A stretch of 41,402 nucleotides of DNA from an uncultured Alphaproteobacteria bacterium. GTDB lineage: Bacteria > Pseudomonadota > Alphaproteobacteria > Caulobacterales > Hyphomonadaceae. Positions 27,096 to 35,336 of this stretch are shown piece after piece (position 1 is the first letter of the stretch; the number at the start of each line of letters is the position of its first letter). A program made the translations under genes and the position numbers. Below the pieces are notes generated by a model. It did no database searches and was not told the DNA's origin. It saw nothing but the letters and a program-made list of their open reading frames with translations. The stretch lies in NCBI GenBank assembly GCA_903842595.1, contig CAIMMO010000205.1, positions 1 through 41,402 of the forward strand, given 5' to 3'.

Positions 27096-28118
27096 CTAGC
27101 CGAGTTTCACGAGCATCTTGCCCGTGTTTCCGCCGCTGAACAGGGCGAGGAAGGCTTCGGGGGCCTTTTCGATGCCTGTCATGACGGTTTCCTCGTATTT
27201 GATGCTGCCCGAGGAGATCCAGCCGGCCATTTCCTGGACGAATTCGGAATAGGTGGCCGCATAGTCGGAGACGATAAAACCCTGCAGCTTGATGCGGCGG
27301 CCGATGAGGTTGGTCATGTTGTTGGGGCCTGGGACCGGTCCGGTGGCGTTATAGAGCGAAATCATCCCGCAGATCGGCATGCGCGCATACATGTTGGCGC
27401 AGGCGATGGCGGCGGTGAGGTGGTCGCCGCCGACATTGTCGAAATAGACGTCGACGCCCTTTGGTGCGGCATGCTGGAGCGCTTTCGTCAGGCCGCGGAG
27501 GTCGCCGGCGGCGCGGTAGTCGATCGCCTCGTCGAAGCCGATCGATTTCAGGTAGTCGCACTTGTCCTTGCCGCCGGCCGAACCGACGACGTGGCAGCCC
27601 CTGATCTTGGCGATCTGGCCGACGAGGGAGCCGACGGCGCCCGCAGCGCCGGACACGAAGACGGTCTCGCCCGGCTTGGGCTCGCCGATCTTGAGCAGGC
27701 CAGACCAGGCAGTGTGGCCGGGCATGCCGGCGACACCGAGATAGGCCTGGCTTGGCAGCTGGAGATTCGGCAGCTTGGCGAGGTTCACGGCGACAGCCGG
27801 GGCGGTGAAGGCCTCGCGCCAGCCGGCGAAGGAGGACACAAGGTCACCGGGTTTGAAACTATCATCACGGGAGGCGACCACCTGGCCGATGGCGCCGCCG
27901 TTCATGGCCTGCCCCAGCTCGAAGGGAGCGGCATAGCTCTTGGCGTCATTCATGCGGCCGCGCATGTACGGGTCGACCGTCATCCATAGGTTGCGGACCT
28001 GCACCTGGCCCGGACCGGGCTCGGTTGATTCGACCGTAGCCAGTTCAAAGTCCGAGGGTTTCGGCTCGCCGACCGGGCGGGCCCGAAGGCGCCATTCACG
28101 GGATGTTACAGACGGCAT
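27096..28118 (-). CDS. NADP-dependent medium-chain oxidoreductase, CurA/prostaglandin reductase type
   Basis: 340 residues from ATG 28118, with GGAGG upstream. Zinc-free medium-chain dehydrogenase/reductase: reduces C=C bonds of alpha,beta-unsaturated carbonyls with NADPH. Evidence: the family start WRLRARPVGEPKPSDFEL, MTVDPYMRGRM, the Rossmann motif VFVSGAAGAVGSLVGQIAK, VDVYFDNVGG, and the C-terminal GNTGKMLVKLG. E. coli CurA and leukotriene B4 dehydrogenase are the best-known members. Probably a detoxifying enzyme for reactive enones. Divergent from the Gfo/Idh gene with a 180-bp shared upstream region. Confidence 0.9.
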   Translation of the reverse strand: MPSVTSREWRLRARPVGEPKPSDFELATVESTEPGPGQVQVRNLWMTVDPYMRGRMNDAKSYAAPFELGQAMNGGAIGQVVASRDDSFKPGDLVSSFAGWREAFTAPAVAVNLAKLPNLQLPSQAYLGVAGMPGHTAWSGLLKIGEPKPGETVFVSGAAGAVGSLVGQIAKIRGCHVVGSAGGKDKCDYLKSIGFDEAIDYRAAGDLRGLTKALQHAAPKGVDVYFDNVGGDHLTAAIACANMYARMPICGMISLYNATGPVPGPNNMTNLIGRRIKLQGFIVSDYAATYSEFVQEMAGWISSGSIKYEETVMTGIEKAPEAFLALFSGGNTGKMLVKLG

Positions 28119-28298
28119 CACGGCCTCCAGTTTGTCGCAGCGCGCTCATTGCGCCTTTGCACGGATTTTTCCAGTCTTTTCGGTCATTTACGCTTTGAAA
28201 GATACTGTAACCAACCTTGATGCCCCGGCTCATTGTGCGCCTGCGTTATTCGCGTATCTGCTCGCCTCACACCGAAGGGTGTGTCGGAGGGTAGCGTT

Positions 28299-29285
28299 TT
28301 GAAGCGTATTGAGAACCCGGCCAGAACGGCCACTGTCGTTGGCCGCCATGAAGGCAGGGTCCGGATTGGTGTAGTCGGCGCAGGTGTTTTCGGTGGCTAC
28401 CACGCGCAGAAGTTCGCCGCGAGCGGGCATGCGGAATTCGTAGGCGTCTTCGATCTCAACGCGGAAGCGGCTGGCAAGGTCGTCGCGAAGGTCGGCCAGG
28501 GTGCCGTGTTCACCTCCTTCGAATCTCTGGCCGATGTGTGCGATGCATTGGTCATCGCGACGCCCGCTTCGTCGCACGCCGCCTTAACGCGCAAGGCGCT
28601 GGAAGCTGGCAAGCATGCGCTGGTCGAGAAGCCTCTGGCGCTGACAGGCGTCGAAGCCCGCGCCCTGGCCAAGCTGGCGCTTGAGCGTGATCTGGTTCTC
28701 TCGGTCGGTCATCAGGAGCGTCTGGTGTTCGAGGCGATGGGCCTGTTCGCCACGGGGGAACGTCCCAAGCGTATCGAAGCAGTTCGCAACGGTCCTGCTT
28801 CGCCGGAAGGGCGCTGTGAAGACGTGTCGGTCGTGTTCGACCTGATGATCCATGACCTCGATCTCACGGCTGAACTATTTGGCAGTGAAGTGAAAGGCGC
28901 GGACGGCGCGGGTTACTCGGTGCATACGCGCCTTATGGACCATGCCGTCGCCGAACTGCACTTTGCTAATCAGGGCCATGCAAGGCTCACCGCGTCGCGT
29001 TGCGCCGAGAAGCGCGAGCGCTGGATGAAGATAGAGTACGCTTCGGGTGTGGTCGAGATCGACTTCGTTACCCGCGAAGTGAAGAACACCACGACGTTCG
29101 AGATCCGCGCCGACGTGTCGGCGATCCTGCCGGACCCGCTGAAAGCTGCGGACGAGGCTTTCATTGCGGCCGTGCAAGGTCGGGCGGCCCCGGTGATCAC
29201 CGGCGGTGTCGGCGCCCGTGCAGCGGCGATGGCCGAACTGGTCGAAGGCTGTGCGATGTCCGAACAGTCGGTCGCTGCGGCGTAA
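28299..29285 (+). CDS. Gfo/Idh/MocA family oxidoreductase
   Basis: 328 residues from TTG 28299, chosen because GGAGGG (28286-28291) lies seven bases before it; a GTG at 28281 is the alternative. N-terminal NAD(P)-binding domain with RIGVVGAGVFGGYHAQKF, ALVIATPASSHAAL and the catalytic motif HALVEKPLALT (EKP, Lys), then the C-terminal sheet domain, VFDLMIHDLDL (His/Asp). The family oxidises or reduces sugars and inositols. In Gram-negative bacteria close relatives sit with lipid A genes, but none is present here, so the substrate remains open. The first ~15 residues form an extra basic tail. Confidence 0.88.
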   Translation: MKRIENPARTATVVGRHEGRVRIGVVGAGVFGGYHAQKFAASGHAEFVGVFDLNAEAAGKVVAKVGQGAVFTSFESLADVCDALVIATPASSHAALTRKALEAGKHALVEKPLALTGVEARALAKLALERDLVLSVGHQERLVFEAMGLFATGERPKRIEAVRNGPASPEGRCEDVSVVFDLMIHDLDLTAELFGSEVKGADGAGYSVHTRLMDHAVAELHFANQGHARLTASRCAEKRERWMKIEYASGVVEIDFVTREVKNTTTFEIRADVSAILPDPLKAADEAFIAAVQGRAAPVITGGVGARAAAMAELVEGCAMSEQSVAAA

Positions 29286-29406
29286 AAGACCTTTCAAAGC
29301 AGCTGTTTCTGCACTAGACGCGCCGCAGCTAGTCGCAACAGCTTGCGATTTATGATGCCCGGCCCAGATCAGCCGCAGCCGCCAACCGAGCCCCGGAGAC
29401 TGACAC

Positions 29407-29628
29407 ATGGCCAGGAAGCCGACGGCTCGCGCCGAATTCGTGTTTTTCAACGTTGTCTATGAGGACGGCAGCCAGAAGTCGAACCGTAAGGTTCCGGCCG
29501 ATGTGCTGGAAGATCCCTATGACAAGGATGGCGCGATCAGGGCCGCTATCGAGGCTCAGGACAAGGCGATCTCCGAGCGCTCCGGACTGCCGCCGCTCGG
29601 CATCAAGTCGATCACCCGCGCGAAGTAG
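29407..29628 (+). CDS. Conserved small protein, function unknown
   Basis: 73 residues: MARKPTARAEFVFFNVVYED, then GSQKSNRKVPADVLEDPYDKDGAIRAA and an end rich in Lys. The mix of an amphipathic strand (FVFFNVVYEDGSQ) followed by a helix (DGAIRAAIEAQDKAISE) looks like a real folded domain, and codon use agrees with neighbours. CCGGAGA upstream is a plausible ribosome-binding site. I do not recognise a named family. A 6-bp inverted repeat (29333-29348) lies in its upstream region. Confidence 0.65.
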   Translation: MARKPTARAEFVFFNVVYEDGSQKSNRKVPADVLEDPYDKDGAIRAAIEAQDKAISERSGLPPLGIKSITRAK

Positions 29629-29696
29629 GGCGGCGATGCGCCGCTACGCGTCGCTCAGGCCCATGCGAGTTTCACAAGAGCGGAACAAGGCCTAGC

Positions 29697-29718
29697 CTCC
29701 CCGGTAAGCCTCGGGGAG
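29697..29718 (+). promoter_or_regulatory. Hairpin covering the MAPEG Shine-Dalgarno
   Basis: CTCCCCG (29697-29703) pairs with CGGGGAG (29712-29718), with an 8-base loop. GGGGAG is the ribosome-binding site of the ATG at 29725, so the hairpin would hide it. It could instead help end the preceding transcript, but no U-run follows. Confidence 0.45.
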
Positions 29719-29724
29719 TCGTGA

Positions 29725-30135
29725 ATGCCGGATTCTGGTTCAATCGAGATTACCATGCTGTGGGCGAGCGCGCTGCTCGGCATAGTCTACTTGCTGGCCG
29801 CTGTGATCCCAAGCGTGCTGGCGCGTGGACTGCCTTGGGCTGCGGGCGCACGCGACGAGCCTGGCGCACCCCTCGGCAAGGTCGGGGCGCGGCTTGACCG
29901 GGCGTGGAAGAATTTCATCGAGACATTCCCGTTGTTCGTGGCGGCAGTTCTGGTCGAGGCGCAGGTCCCGCAGGACGGCGACATCGCTGCCATGGGGGCG
30001 CAGCTGTATTTCTGGGGACGCGTAGCCTTCCTGCCGCTCTATGCGATCGGCGTACCCTTCCTTCGTACAATCGCCTGGACAGCGGCGTCGGCTGGCATCG
30101 CAATGGTGCTGCTGGGCGCCTTGCCGGGCATCTAG
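29725..30135 (+). CDS. MAPEG family membrane protein
   Basis: 136 residues, four predicted membrane helices. MAPEG signature: the polar turn GARDEPGAPLGKVGARLDRAWKNFIETFPLFV, where the Arg/Asn/Glu line the glutathione site in eukaryotic members (leukotriene C4 synthase, microsomal GST), then AQLYFWGRVAFLPLY. Bacterial members are poorly characterised and some conjugate glutathione to lipid hydroperoxides. Its translation may be controlled by the hairpin just before it. ATG 29725 follows GGGGAG. Confidence 0.85.
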   Translation: MPDSGSIEITMLWASALLGIVYLLAAVIPSVLARGLPWAAGARDEPGAPLGKVGARLDRAWKNFIETFPLFVAAVLVEAQVPQDGDIAAMGAQLYFWGRVAFLPLYAIGVPFLRTIAWTAASAGIAMVLLGALPGI

Positions 30136-30231
30136 CGGCCCTTTCGGGGGCTGACACATCGGTCTTGCCGCCGGACGCCGCGAGTATCATGCTTCAAGCA
30201 GATAAAGCTCGCCGTCAAAAGCGACGTCGGG

Positions 30232-31238
30232 ATGACGCCCATAGTGCAGGTTTCGCGACGATCCGTGCTGGGTGCGATCTCGGCACTGGGCCTGCCGGCT
30301 CTCGGCGCAATAGGTGCGGCCCTCGCGAAACCGCAGGATGTTACAATCGAGCCGCCCGTCTCGCGCGCATACCTCGATCCTTCGTCTGATGTGGAGATCG
30401 ACGACCTGCTCGACGCTTGGGTTGACATGTATGGCCGCCCGACCGCGAAGGTAATGATCAATGGGCAGGGCCCGTTCCAGTTCATGGTCGACGGGGTCGA
30501 CGACGACGGTGATCACCAACGCGCTTCGCGAGCGGCTCGGAACTACGTCGACCGGCATCGCCACGGTCGTCGGGACGACAGGCTCGGCAGACATGCCGGT
30601 CGCGCGACTCGACCTGGTGGATTGTGGGGTGGTAACCTAGGAGAAGCTGCGCATCGCCGTCTTCCCGGAATCCGGCCTTTCGAGCGCCGACGGCATCCTG
30701 GGCACCGACATGGTTGCTGAACGCAGGCTGATGGTCAACGTTCGCCGGAAGCAGGTCCGGGTCGAGCCGACGCGGCGCAGTACGCGCAGGGCGGTCGCTA
30801 ACATGCGCGTATGCAAAGGCCTGCTGGCCGAGATCGATGGCAAGGTCGGGAATGTGAATGCGTGCCTTTTGCTCGACACGGGCGCGCAGAATTACATCGC
30901 CGACATGGCGCTCAGCGATGCGTTGCGAAAACATCACCCCCGCCTGCAGCGCGTGGACAATGTGCGCGTGTATGGCGTTACGGGGCACAAGGTGGTGGGC
31001 CAGTTCATCGCCATGCCGCGCGTCAACCTGAAAGCGTTCCACGTCGACGATGCCGGGTGCGTTGCCGCGGACGCTTCGATTTTCGATGTGTGGGATCTCA
31101 GCCGCAAGCCTGCGATGATCGTCGGCGTGAACCTGCTGTCGCGGCTCGACCGCTTCTCGATCGACTATGGCGCGCGCAATTTCGAGGCGGACATTGATGT
31201 CCGCGCTCATGGCGCGCAATGCGGCGGCGTTCGGCTAA
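30232..31238 (+). pseudogene. Broken two-domain retropepsin-like aspartyl protease
   Basis: Starts with a twin-arginine-type signal (SRRSVLGAISALG), then domain 1: INGQGPFQFMVD ends in frame 1 at 30492. The continuation TGSTTTVITNALRERLG resumes in frame 2 from 30491. GTCGACGGGGTCG looks like GTCGACACGGGGTCG with one AC lost, so the lesion falls in the catalytic Asp-Thr-Gly. A second lesion is an in-frame TAG at 30638-30640, right after LVDCGVVT; the same frame then continues EKLRIAVFPESG, GILGTDMVAERR. Domain 2 has its own LLLDTGAQNYIA and ends DRFSIDYGARNFEADI. The reading frame then runs antisense into the next gene; a stop in another frame at 31236 suggests a third lesion. Probably inactive, though assembly error is possible. 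Confidence 0.75.
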
Positions 31239-31270
31239 GGGGCGGGCCGCTTGTCATCGCGCCCGACGCA

Positions 31271-31579
31271 CTACCTTCCGAAGAACTTGCCAAACATGCC
31301 CTTGGCCACGTTGGTGGCCTGATCTTTTACCGCACCCATCGCCTGAGCCCTCGCCTCCTCAAGAAGCTTGGTGATCATCTCTTCGAGTACGTCCTTGCCG
31401 ATGCCGGTCTCTTCTGCAGCGGCGGCGATCGCCTCGTCCTTGCTGCCATGGAAGTGCGTGGCGAGCGATTCTGCGGCCTTGACCGAAAGTTCGCGATCGA
31501 GGCCGAGCGGCTCGCCGACGTCGGTGATGGTGTTTTCGCCAAGCGTGGTGACGATCTTTCCGAGGTCGATGTCCAGCAT
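31271..31579 (-). CDS. Small helical protein, function unknown
   Basis: 102 residues from ATG 31579 (an earlier ATG at 31609 would add ten). MLDIDLGKIVTTLGENTITDV, then LGLDRELSVKAAESLATHF and a C-terminal helix with EEARAQAMGAVKDQATNVAKGMFGKFFGR. Almost entirely helical, acidic in the middle and basic with Gly/Phe at the tail, which could touch a membrane. I do not recognise a family (a distant resemblance to DUF937 is only an impression). It lies on the opposite strand to the readthrough tail of the protease pseudogene. Confidence 0.6.
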   Translation of the reverse strand: MLDIDLGKIVTTLGENTITDVGEPLGLDRELSVKAAESLATHFHGSKDEAIAAAAEETGIGKDVLEEMITKLLEEARAQAMGAVKDQATNVAKGMFGKFFGR

Positions 31580-31680
31580 TGCTGACACTGAAAACTGGTG
31601 CTGTCGCACCGGGTCTGTGGCGAAAGGCGAAGCTGCCAGCGTTCAAGAGTCAGGATCGTGACATCTCGGAAATCTGAGCT

Positions 31681-32754
31681 TCAGGCGGCAGCCGGCTCCA
31701 GCTTTTCCTTCCCGCTACCGAAACGGAACATCTTCGGCCTGACATAAAGGGCAATCAGAGGCGTGCCTTTTATGGCGCGGTGGAAGAGCAGCGGCAGCGC
31801 CGTTGAGATGACAAGGATGATCAGGCAGGCAAAGCCTGTGTCGAGCACCATGGAGAGCTGCGGCAGCGTGCGTTCAAGCGCGGTCATCGGGAAGAAGAAG
31901 GTGAGGTAGATGACGATCGAATTCTGCCCGCAATAGCGAAGGAAGCCCGCCCAGCGCGTCATCGACAGCAGCTTGGCGATCTCGCAGATGGCGATGGCGC
32001 CAGCCACGCCCATCAGCAGCGGCACGCCCGGGATCAGCTGCAGCGATGGATCCCGCGTGAGAGCGTACTGACCGATTGCCCAAGAGACAAGCGTGAGGCC
32101 TGCCGCCCAGGGACGGGTGGCAACGCCATCGGCAATATTGAAAACAGCCTTGTGCGCGGCATACCCGATGAAGAAAAACACGTAGTAGTCCATCGCGCGG
32201 TTGATCGCGTAACTTGGCGTGTCGATCCACTGCGCCTGATGGGCGACGTGCAGGGCGGCGGCGACAGCGAACACCGCCCATTGCGGGGCGCGGCGCACGG
32301 CGCGCGTGATGATGTAGAATACTGCCAGCATATGGACGAACCACAGGACGCCCGTCGGCTGCACGATGTTCCAGAGATAAAGTCTCGCAAACTCCACCGG
32401 GTTTGAACGCAGCGTGGCGTTGTCCGTCAGGAACAGGGTGAGGCCCAGCCAGAGAAGGTAGAAGTACGCGAAGTGCAAAACCTTCTTGTCGAGATACGTT
32501 GCGAGGTTTGCGCTTATGGTGCGCGAGAGGAACAGTCCGGAGATCAGGAAGAAGTCGGGCATGCGGAACGGTTTCGAGAAATCGACGATCCAGCGCATCC
32601 AGCCTTCGTCGCCGACGACGGCCTCGTAGTGGTTAACTGTATGGAACATCACCACGAGGAGGATGCAGATGCCCTTGGCGTAATCGACCCAGTCGACACG
32701 GGAGCGGACGGCGGCGGGTGCGCCGAAAGCCGTGGAAGAGGGCGTGTGCATCAT
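31681..32754 (-). CDS. Acyltransferase family 3 membrane protein
   Basis: 357 residues from ATG 32754; a longer frame to 32844 is unlikely. About ten membrane helices. Begins VDWVDYAKGICILLVVMFHT, where the conserved His of the family sits (VMFHT), then RMPDFFLISGLFLSR and GVLWFVHMLAVFY. Acyltransferase_3 proteins move acyl groups (acetyl, succinyl) across the membrane to O-antigen, exopolysaccharide or periplasmic glucans. No polysaccharide cluster is adjacent, so the target is unknown. Divergent from the alpha-glucosidase with a 114-bp spacer, which may hold both promoters. Confidence 0.88.
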   Translation of the reverse strand: MMHTPSSTAFGAPAAVRSRVDWVDYAKGICILLVVMFHTVNHYEAVVGDEGWMRWIVDFSKPFRMPDFFLISGLFLSRTISANLATYLDKKVLHFAYFYLLWLGLTLFLTDNATLRSNPVEFARLYLWNIVQPTGVLWFVHMLAVFYIITRAVRRAPQWAVFAVAAALHVAHQAQWIDTPSYAINRAMDYYVFFFIGYAAHKAVFNIADGVATRPWAAGLTLVSWAIGQYALTRDPSLQLIPGVPLLMGVAGAIAICEIAKLLSMTRWAGFLRYCGQNSIVIYLTFFFPMTALERTLPQLSMVLDTGFACLIILVISTALPLLFHRAIKGTPLIALYVRPKMFRFGSGKEKLEPAAA

Positions 32755-32868
32755 TCTGATCCGCTCGAATTTGCGATTCGCACGACAAAGGTTGGTAAAC
32801 GCCCTTGTGGCCGCTTCGCTTGATGGGGGAAAAGCAATGGGCATGCCCAGGCTGCAGGGAGATCACGC

Positions 32869-34467
32869 GTGACGGGAAATGACACGGGACGCTGGTGGCG
32901 GGGCGCGGTGCTCTACCAGATCTATCCGCGCTCGTTCATGGATGCGAATGGTGATGGTGTTGGCGACCTCAAGGGCGTCGCAGCGAAACTGGATCATGTG
33001 AAGTCGCTGGGTGTCGATGGCGTGTGGTTGTCGCCATTCTTCAAGAGCCCGATGCGGGACTTCGGTTATGACGTGTCCGACTATCGCGAGATCGATCCGC
33101 TGTTCGGGACGCTGGACGACTTCAAGGCGTTGCTTAAGGCGGCGCACGCCCGCAAGCTGAAGGTGATCATCGATCAGGTGTGGTCGCACACATCGTCGGA
33201 TCATGTGTGGTTCCAGGAGAGCCGGCAGGATCGCACCAACCCGAAGGCCGACTGGTATGTGTGGGCCGACCCCAAGCCCGACGGCGCGCCGCCGAATAAC
33301 TGGCAGGCGTGGTTCGGCGGGCCGACGTGGACGTGGGAACCTCGGCGGAGGCAGTACTTCCTGCACAACTTCCTGTCGACGCAGCCGCAGCTGAATTACC
33401 ACAATCCTGACGTGCCCGCGGCGATCACAGATGTGGCGCGATTCTGGTTGCGACTGGGCGTCGATGGCTTCAGGCTCGATGTTGCGAACTACTACGTCCA
33501 TGACGCGCAGCTGCGGGACAATCCGCCATCGAGTGATCCGGCGCCTGCCCTCCCTCGCAACATGCAGGTGCACCAGTTCAACTCGAATCAGCCTGAAACG
33601 CTCGCCTTCGTCGCCAAGATCCGCGAGGTGGTGGATGGACACGGCGACAACATGACGGTGGGCGAGCTGGCGCCTGGCTCCTACGCGCTGATGGCGGACT
33701 ATACGCGCGGCCAGAGGCGGCTGCATACAGCCTATGCATTCGACTTTCTCGGCGCGTGGCCGGGCGTGGAGAAGATGGCGAGTATTCTCTCGCAATGGGG
33801 CGAGGGGCTGGACGATGGCTGGCCGAGCTGGGCATTCTCAAATCACGATGTTACGCGCGTTGCGACCAGATGGGGCGAGACGATCGGGGCCACGCCGCCT
33901 CGGGCAGCGCCTCTGTTGATGGCCCTGCTGTTGACCCTTCGCGGAACGATCTTCCTCTATCAGGGCGAAGAGCTGGGCCTGCCTGAGGGCGACGTCTCGT
34001 TCGAGAAGCTGCAAGACCCGTGGGGCATTGCGGGATGGCCGGCCACGAAGGGGCGCGATGGTTGCCGTACGCCGATGCCGTGGAAGGACGAGGTTATGGC
34101 GGGCTTCACCAAGGCGAAGGAGCCGTGGCTGCCAGTGGATGTGCGGCAGCGTGTTCTTGCGGCGGAGAAGCAGGAGAAGCTGACGGAGTCCATGCTGCAC
34201 ACGACGCGCAGATTGATCGACTTGCGCAAGACGAGTGGCGCTTTGAGCGCAGGCGCCTTCAAGGTGGTGGAGGCGAAGGACGGGTTGCTGGTGTTCGACC
34301 GGATCAGCGAGCAGCAGACGATCCGCTGTGCGTTCAACTTCGCAACGTTACGGGCGGAGATCGCATTGGAAAGCAAGCCGGAGGTGCTGTGGGCGGCTGA
34401 TGCTGTGTTCGCGGGCGGCAGGTTGATGATGGAACCGCACGCGGCCGCGATTATGCGGCTTGTCTAG
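32869..34467 (+). CDS. Alpha-glucosidase, glycoside hydrolase family 13
   Basis: 532 residues from GTG 32869 with GGGAG upstream, no signal peptide: a cytoplasmic hydrolase of alpha-1,4 or alpha-1,6 glucosidic bonds. GH13 regions in order: GDLKGVAAKLDHVKSLGVDG, DFGYDVSDYREIDP, DGFRLDVANYYVHD with the nucleophile D204, NMTVGELAPG with the acid/base E266, and FSNHDVTR with D327. It resembles the oligo-1,6-glucosidase/alpha-glucosidase group used for maltose and isomaltose. The C-terminal domain ends near VRPDQRA-free strands (PHAAAIMRLV). The last four bases overlap the converging SMR gene. Confidence 0.92.
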   Translation: MTGNDTGRWWRGAVLYQIYPRSFMDANGDGVGDLKGVAAKLDHVKSLGVDGVWLSPFFKSPMRDFGYDVSDYREIDPLFGTLDDFKALLKAAHARKLKVIIDQVWSHTSSDHVWFQESRQDRTNPKADWYVWADPKPDGAPPNNWQAWFGGPTWTWEPRRRQYFLHNFLSTQPQLNYHNPDVPAAITDVARFWLRLGVDGFRLDVANYYVHDAQLRDNPPSSDPAPALPRNMQVHQFNSNQPETLAFVAKIREVVDGHGDNMTVGELAPGSYALMADYTRGQRRLHTAYAFDFLGAWPGVEKMASILSQWGEGLDDGWPSWAFSNHDVTRVATRWGETIGATPPRAAPLLMALLLTLRGTIFLYQGEELGLPEGDVSFEKLQDPWGIAGWPATKGRDGCRTPMPWKDEVMAGFTKAKEPWLPVDVRQRVLAAEKQEKLTESMLHTTRRLIDLRKTSGALSAGAFKVVEAKDGLLVFDRISEQQTIRCAFNFATLRAEIALESKPEVLWAADAVFAGGRLMMEPHAAAIMRLV

Positions 34468-34793
34468 TGGCCGGTTGATTTGGAGAAGGCCTGCATCACG
34501 ACAACGCCCGTGATGATGAGCCCCATGCCGATGATGGCGGCCGCATCCAGCTTCTGCCCGAACAGGATCCAGCCGACGATGGCGACCAGCGAGATGCCCG
34601 CGCCGGCCCAGATGGCGTAGGCGACGCCGATGGGGATGGTCTTGAGGGTCAGCGCCAGGAAGTGGAAGGCCACGCCGTAGCCGATCACGACAACGACAGA
34701 CGGCCACAGTTTCGTGAACCCGTCCGACGCCTTCAGCGCGGACGTGCCGATGACTTCGGCGACGATCGATATGGCGAGGTAGACGTAGGGCAT
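34464..34793 (-). CDS. Small multidrug resistance transporter, EmrE type
   Basis: 109 residues, four helices. Proton-coupled antiporter active as an antiparallel dimer. The essential Glu is E13 in VAEVIGTSALKASDGFTKLWPS, and the second and third helices carry IPIGVAYAIWAGAGISLVAIVG and the final helix GLIITGVVVM; the end KSTGH is EmrE-like. This start pattern (AEVIGT) separates it from guanidinium exporters (Gdx/SugE), so quaternary cations are the more likely cargo. The upstream region shared with moaE contains a 13-bp palindrome. Confidence 0.92.
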   Translation of the reverse strand: MPYVYLAISIVAEVIGTSALKASDGFTKLWPSVVVVIGYGVAFHFLALTLKTIPIGVAYAIWAGAGISLVAIVGWILFGQKLDAAAIIGMGLIITGVVVMQAFSKSTGH

Positions 34794-34811
34794 GGCTAGC
34801 TCCGGCTGTTA

Positions 34812-34871
34812 CGGTAGCCTACCGAAATGCTGCGCGCGGTAAACGTTCACAAGAGGTCGCTGGGACGGTAG
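34812..34871. promoter_or_regulatory. Palindrome and repeated half-site between SMR and moaE
   Basis: CGGTAG (34812-34817), C, CTACCG (34819-34824): a perfect 13-bp palindrome. Its left arm with one more base, ACGGTAG (34811-34817), recurs at 34865-34871 in direct orientation, 54 bp away. The 87-bp region is the only place for the divergent promoters, so this looks like an operator. The regulator is unknown. Confidence 0.45.
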
Positions 34872-34880
34872 GGTCGGCCT

Positions 34881-35333
34881 ATGATCCGCGTCCAGGCCGA
34901 ACCGTTCGATCCCCACGCCGAGACTGCGGCCTTCGCGGAGGGCCGTGGCGAGGCGGGGGCGTTGGCGTCGTTTGTGGGGTCTGTGCGCAACAGCGCGCAT
35001 GGTGACGTGGTCACCGCGCTGGAGCTGGAGGCGTATCCCGGCTTCACGGAGAAGCAGATCGCGAAGATCGAGGCGGATGCGCGGGGGCGGTTCGAGGTGA
35101 TCGACACGCTGGTGATCCATCGCCACGGGCGCATGGCGCCGGGCGAGGCGATCGTGCTGGTGGCGGCGCTGTCGAAGCACAGGCGCGAGGCGCTGCAGGC
35201 GGTTGACTATCTGATGGATCGCCTCAAGACGGAGGCGCCGTTCTGGAAGCGCGAAGTGCGTCCGGACGGGGCGGAGTGGATCGAGCCGCGCAGCGATGAT
35301 CGGGAAGCGCATGCGCGCTGGAAGACGGAGTAA
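34881..35333 (+). CDS. moaE: Molybdopterin synthase catalytic subunit
   Basis: Large subunit of molybdopterin synthase, which adds two sulphurs to cyclic pyranopterin monophosphate using MoaD thiocarboxylate. 150 residues. Motifs: GALASFVGSVRNSAHGDVV, ALELEAYPGFTEKQ, VIHRHGRMAPGEAIVLV and the catalytic Lys region LKTEAPFWKREV. Stops 3 bp before moaB; its partner moaD is 4 kb away in the second pair. Confidence 0.95.
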   Translation: MIRVQAEPFDPHAETAAFAEGRGEAGALASFVGSVRNSAHGDVVTALELEAYPGFTEKQIAKIEADARGRFEVIDTLVIHRHGRMAPGEAIVLVAALSKHRREALQAVDYLMDRLKTEAPFWKREVRPDGAEWIEPRSDDREAHARWKTE

Positions 35334-35336
35334 ACC

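Noticed and set aside
26997..27989. 330-codon open frame on the plus strand over the oxidoreductase gene
   Set aside because: Antisense to a clear CurA-type enzyme; product is Gly/Asp rich without motifs.
29333..29348. TCGCAA/TTGCGA inverted repeat after the Gfo/Idh gene as a terminator
   Set aside because: Only six pairs with three T after it; too weak, though it may be an operator for the next small gene.
34794..34880. Guanidine (mini-ykkC) riboswitch before the SMR gene
   Set aside because: The expected twin hairpins with ACGR loops are not visible, and the transporter looks EmrE-like rather than Gdx.
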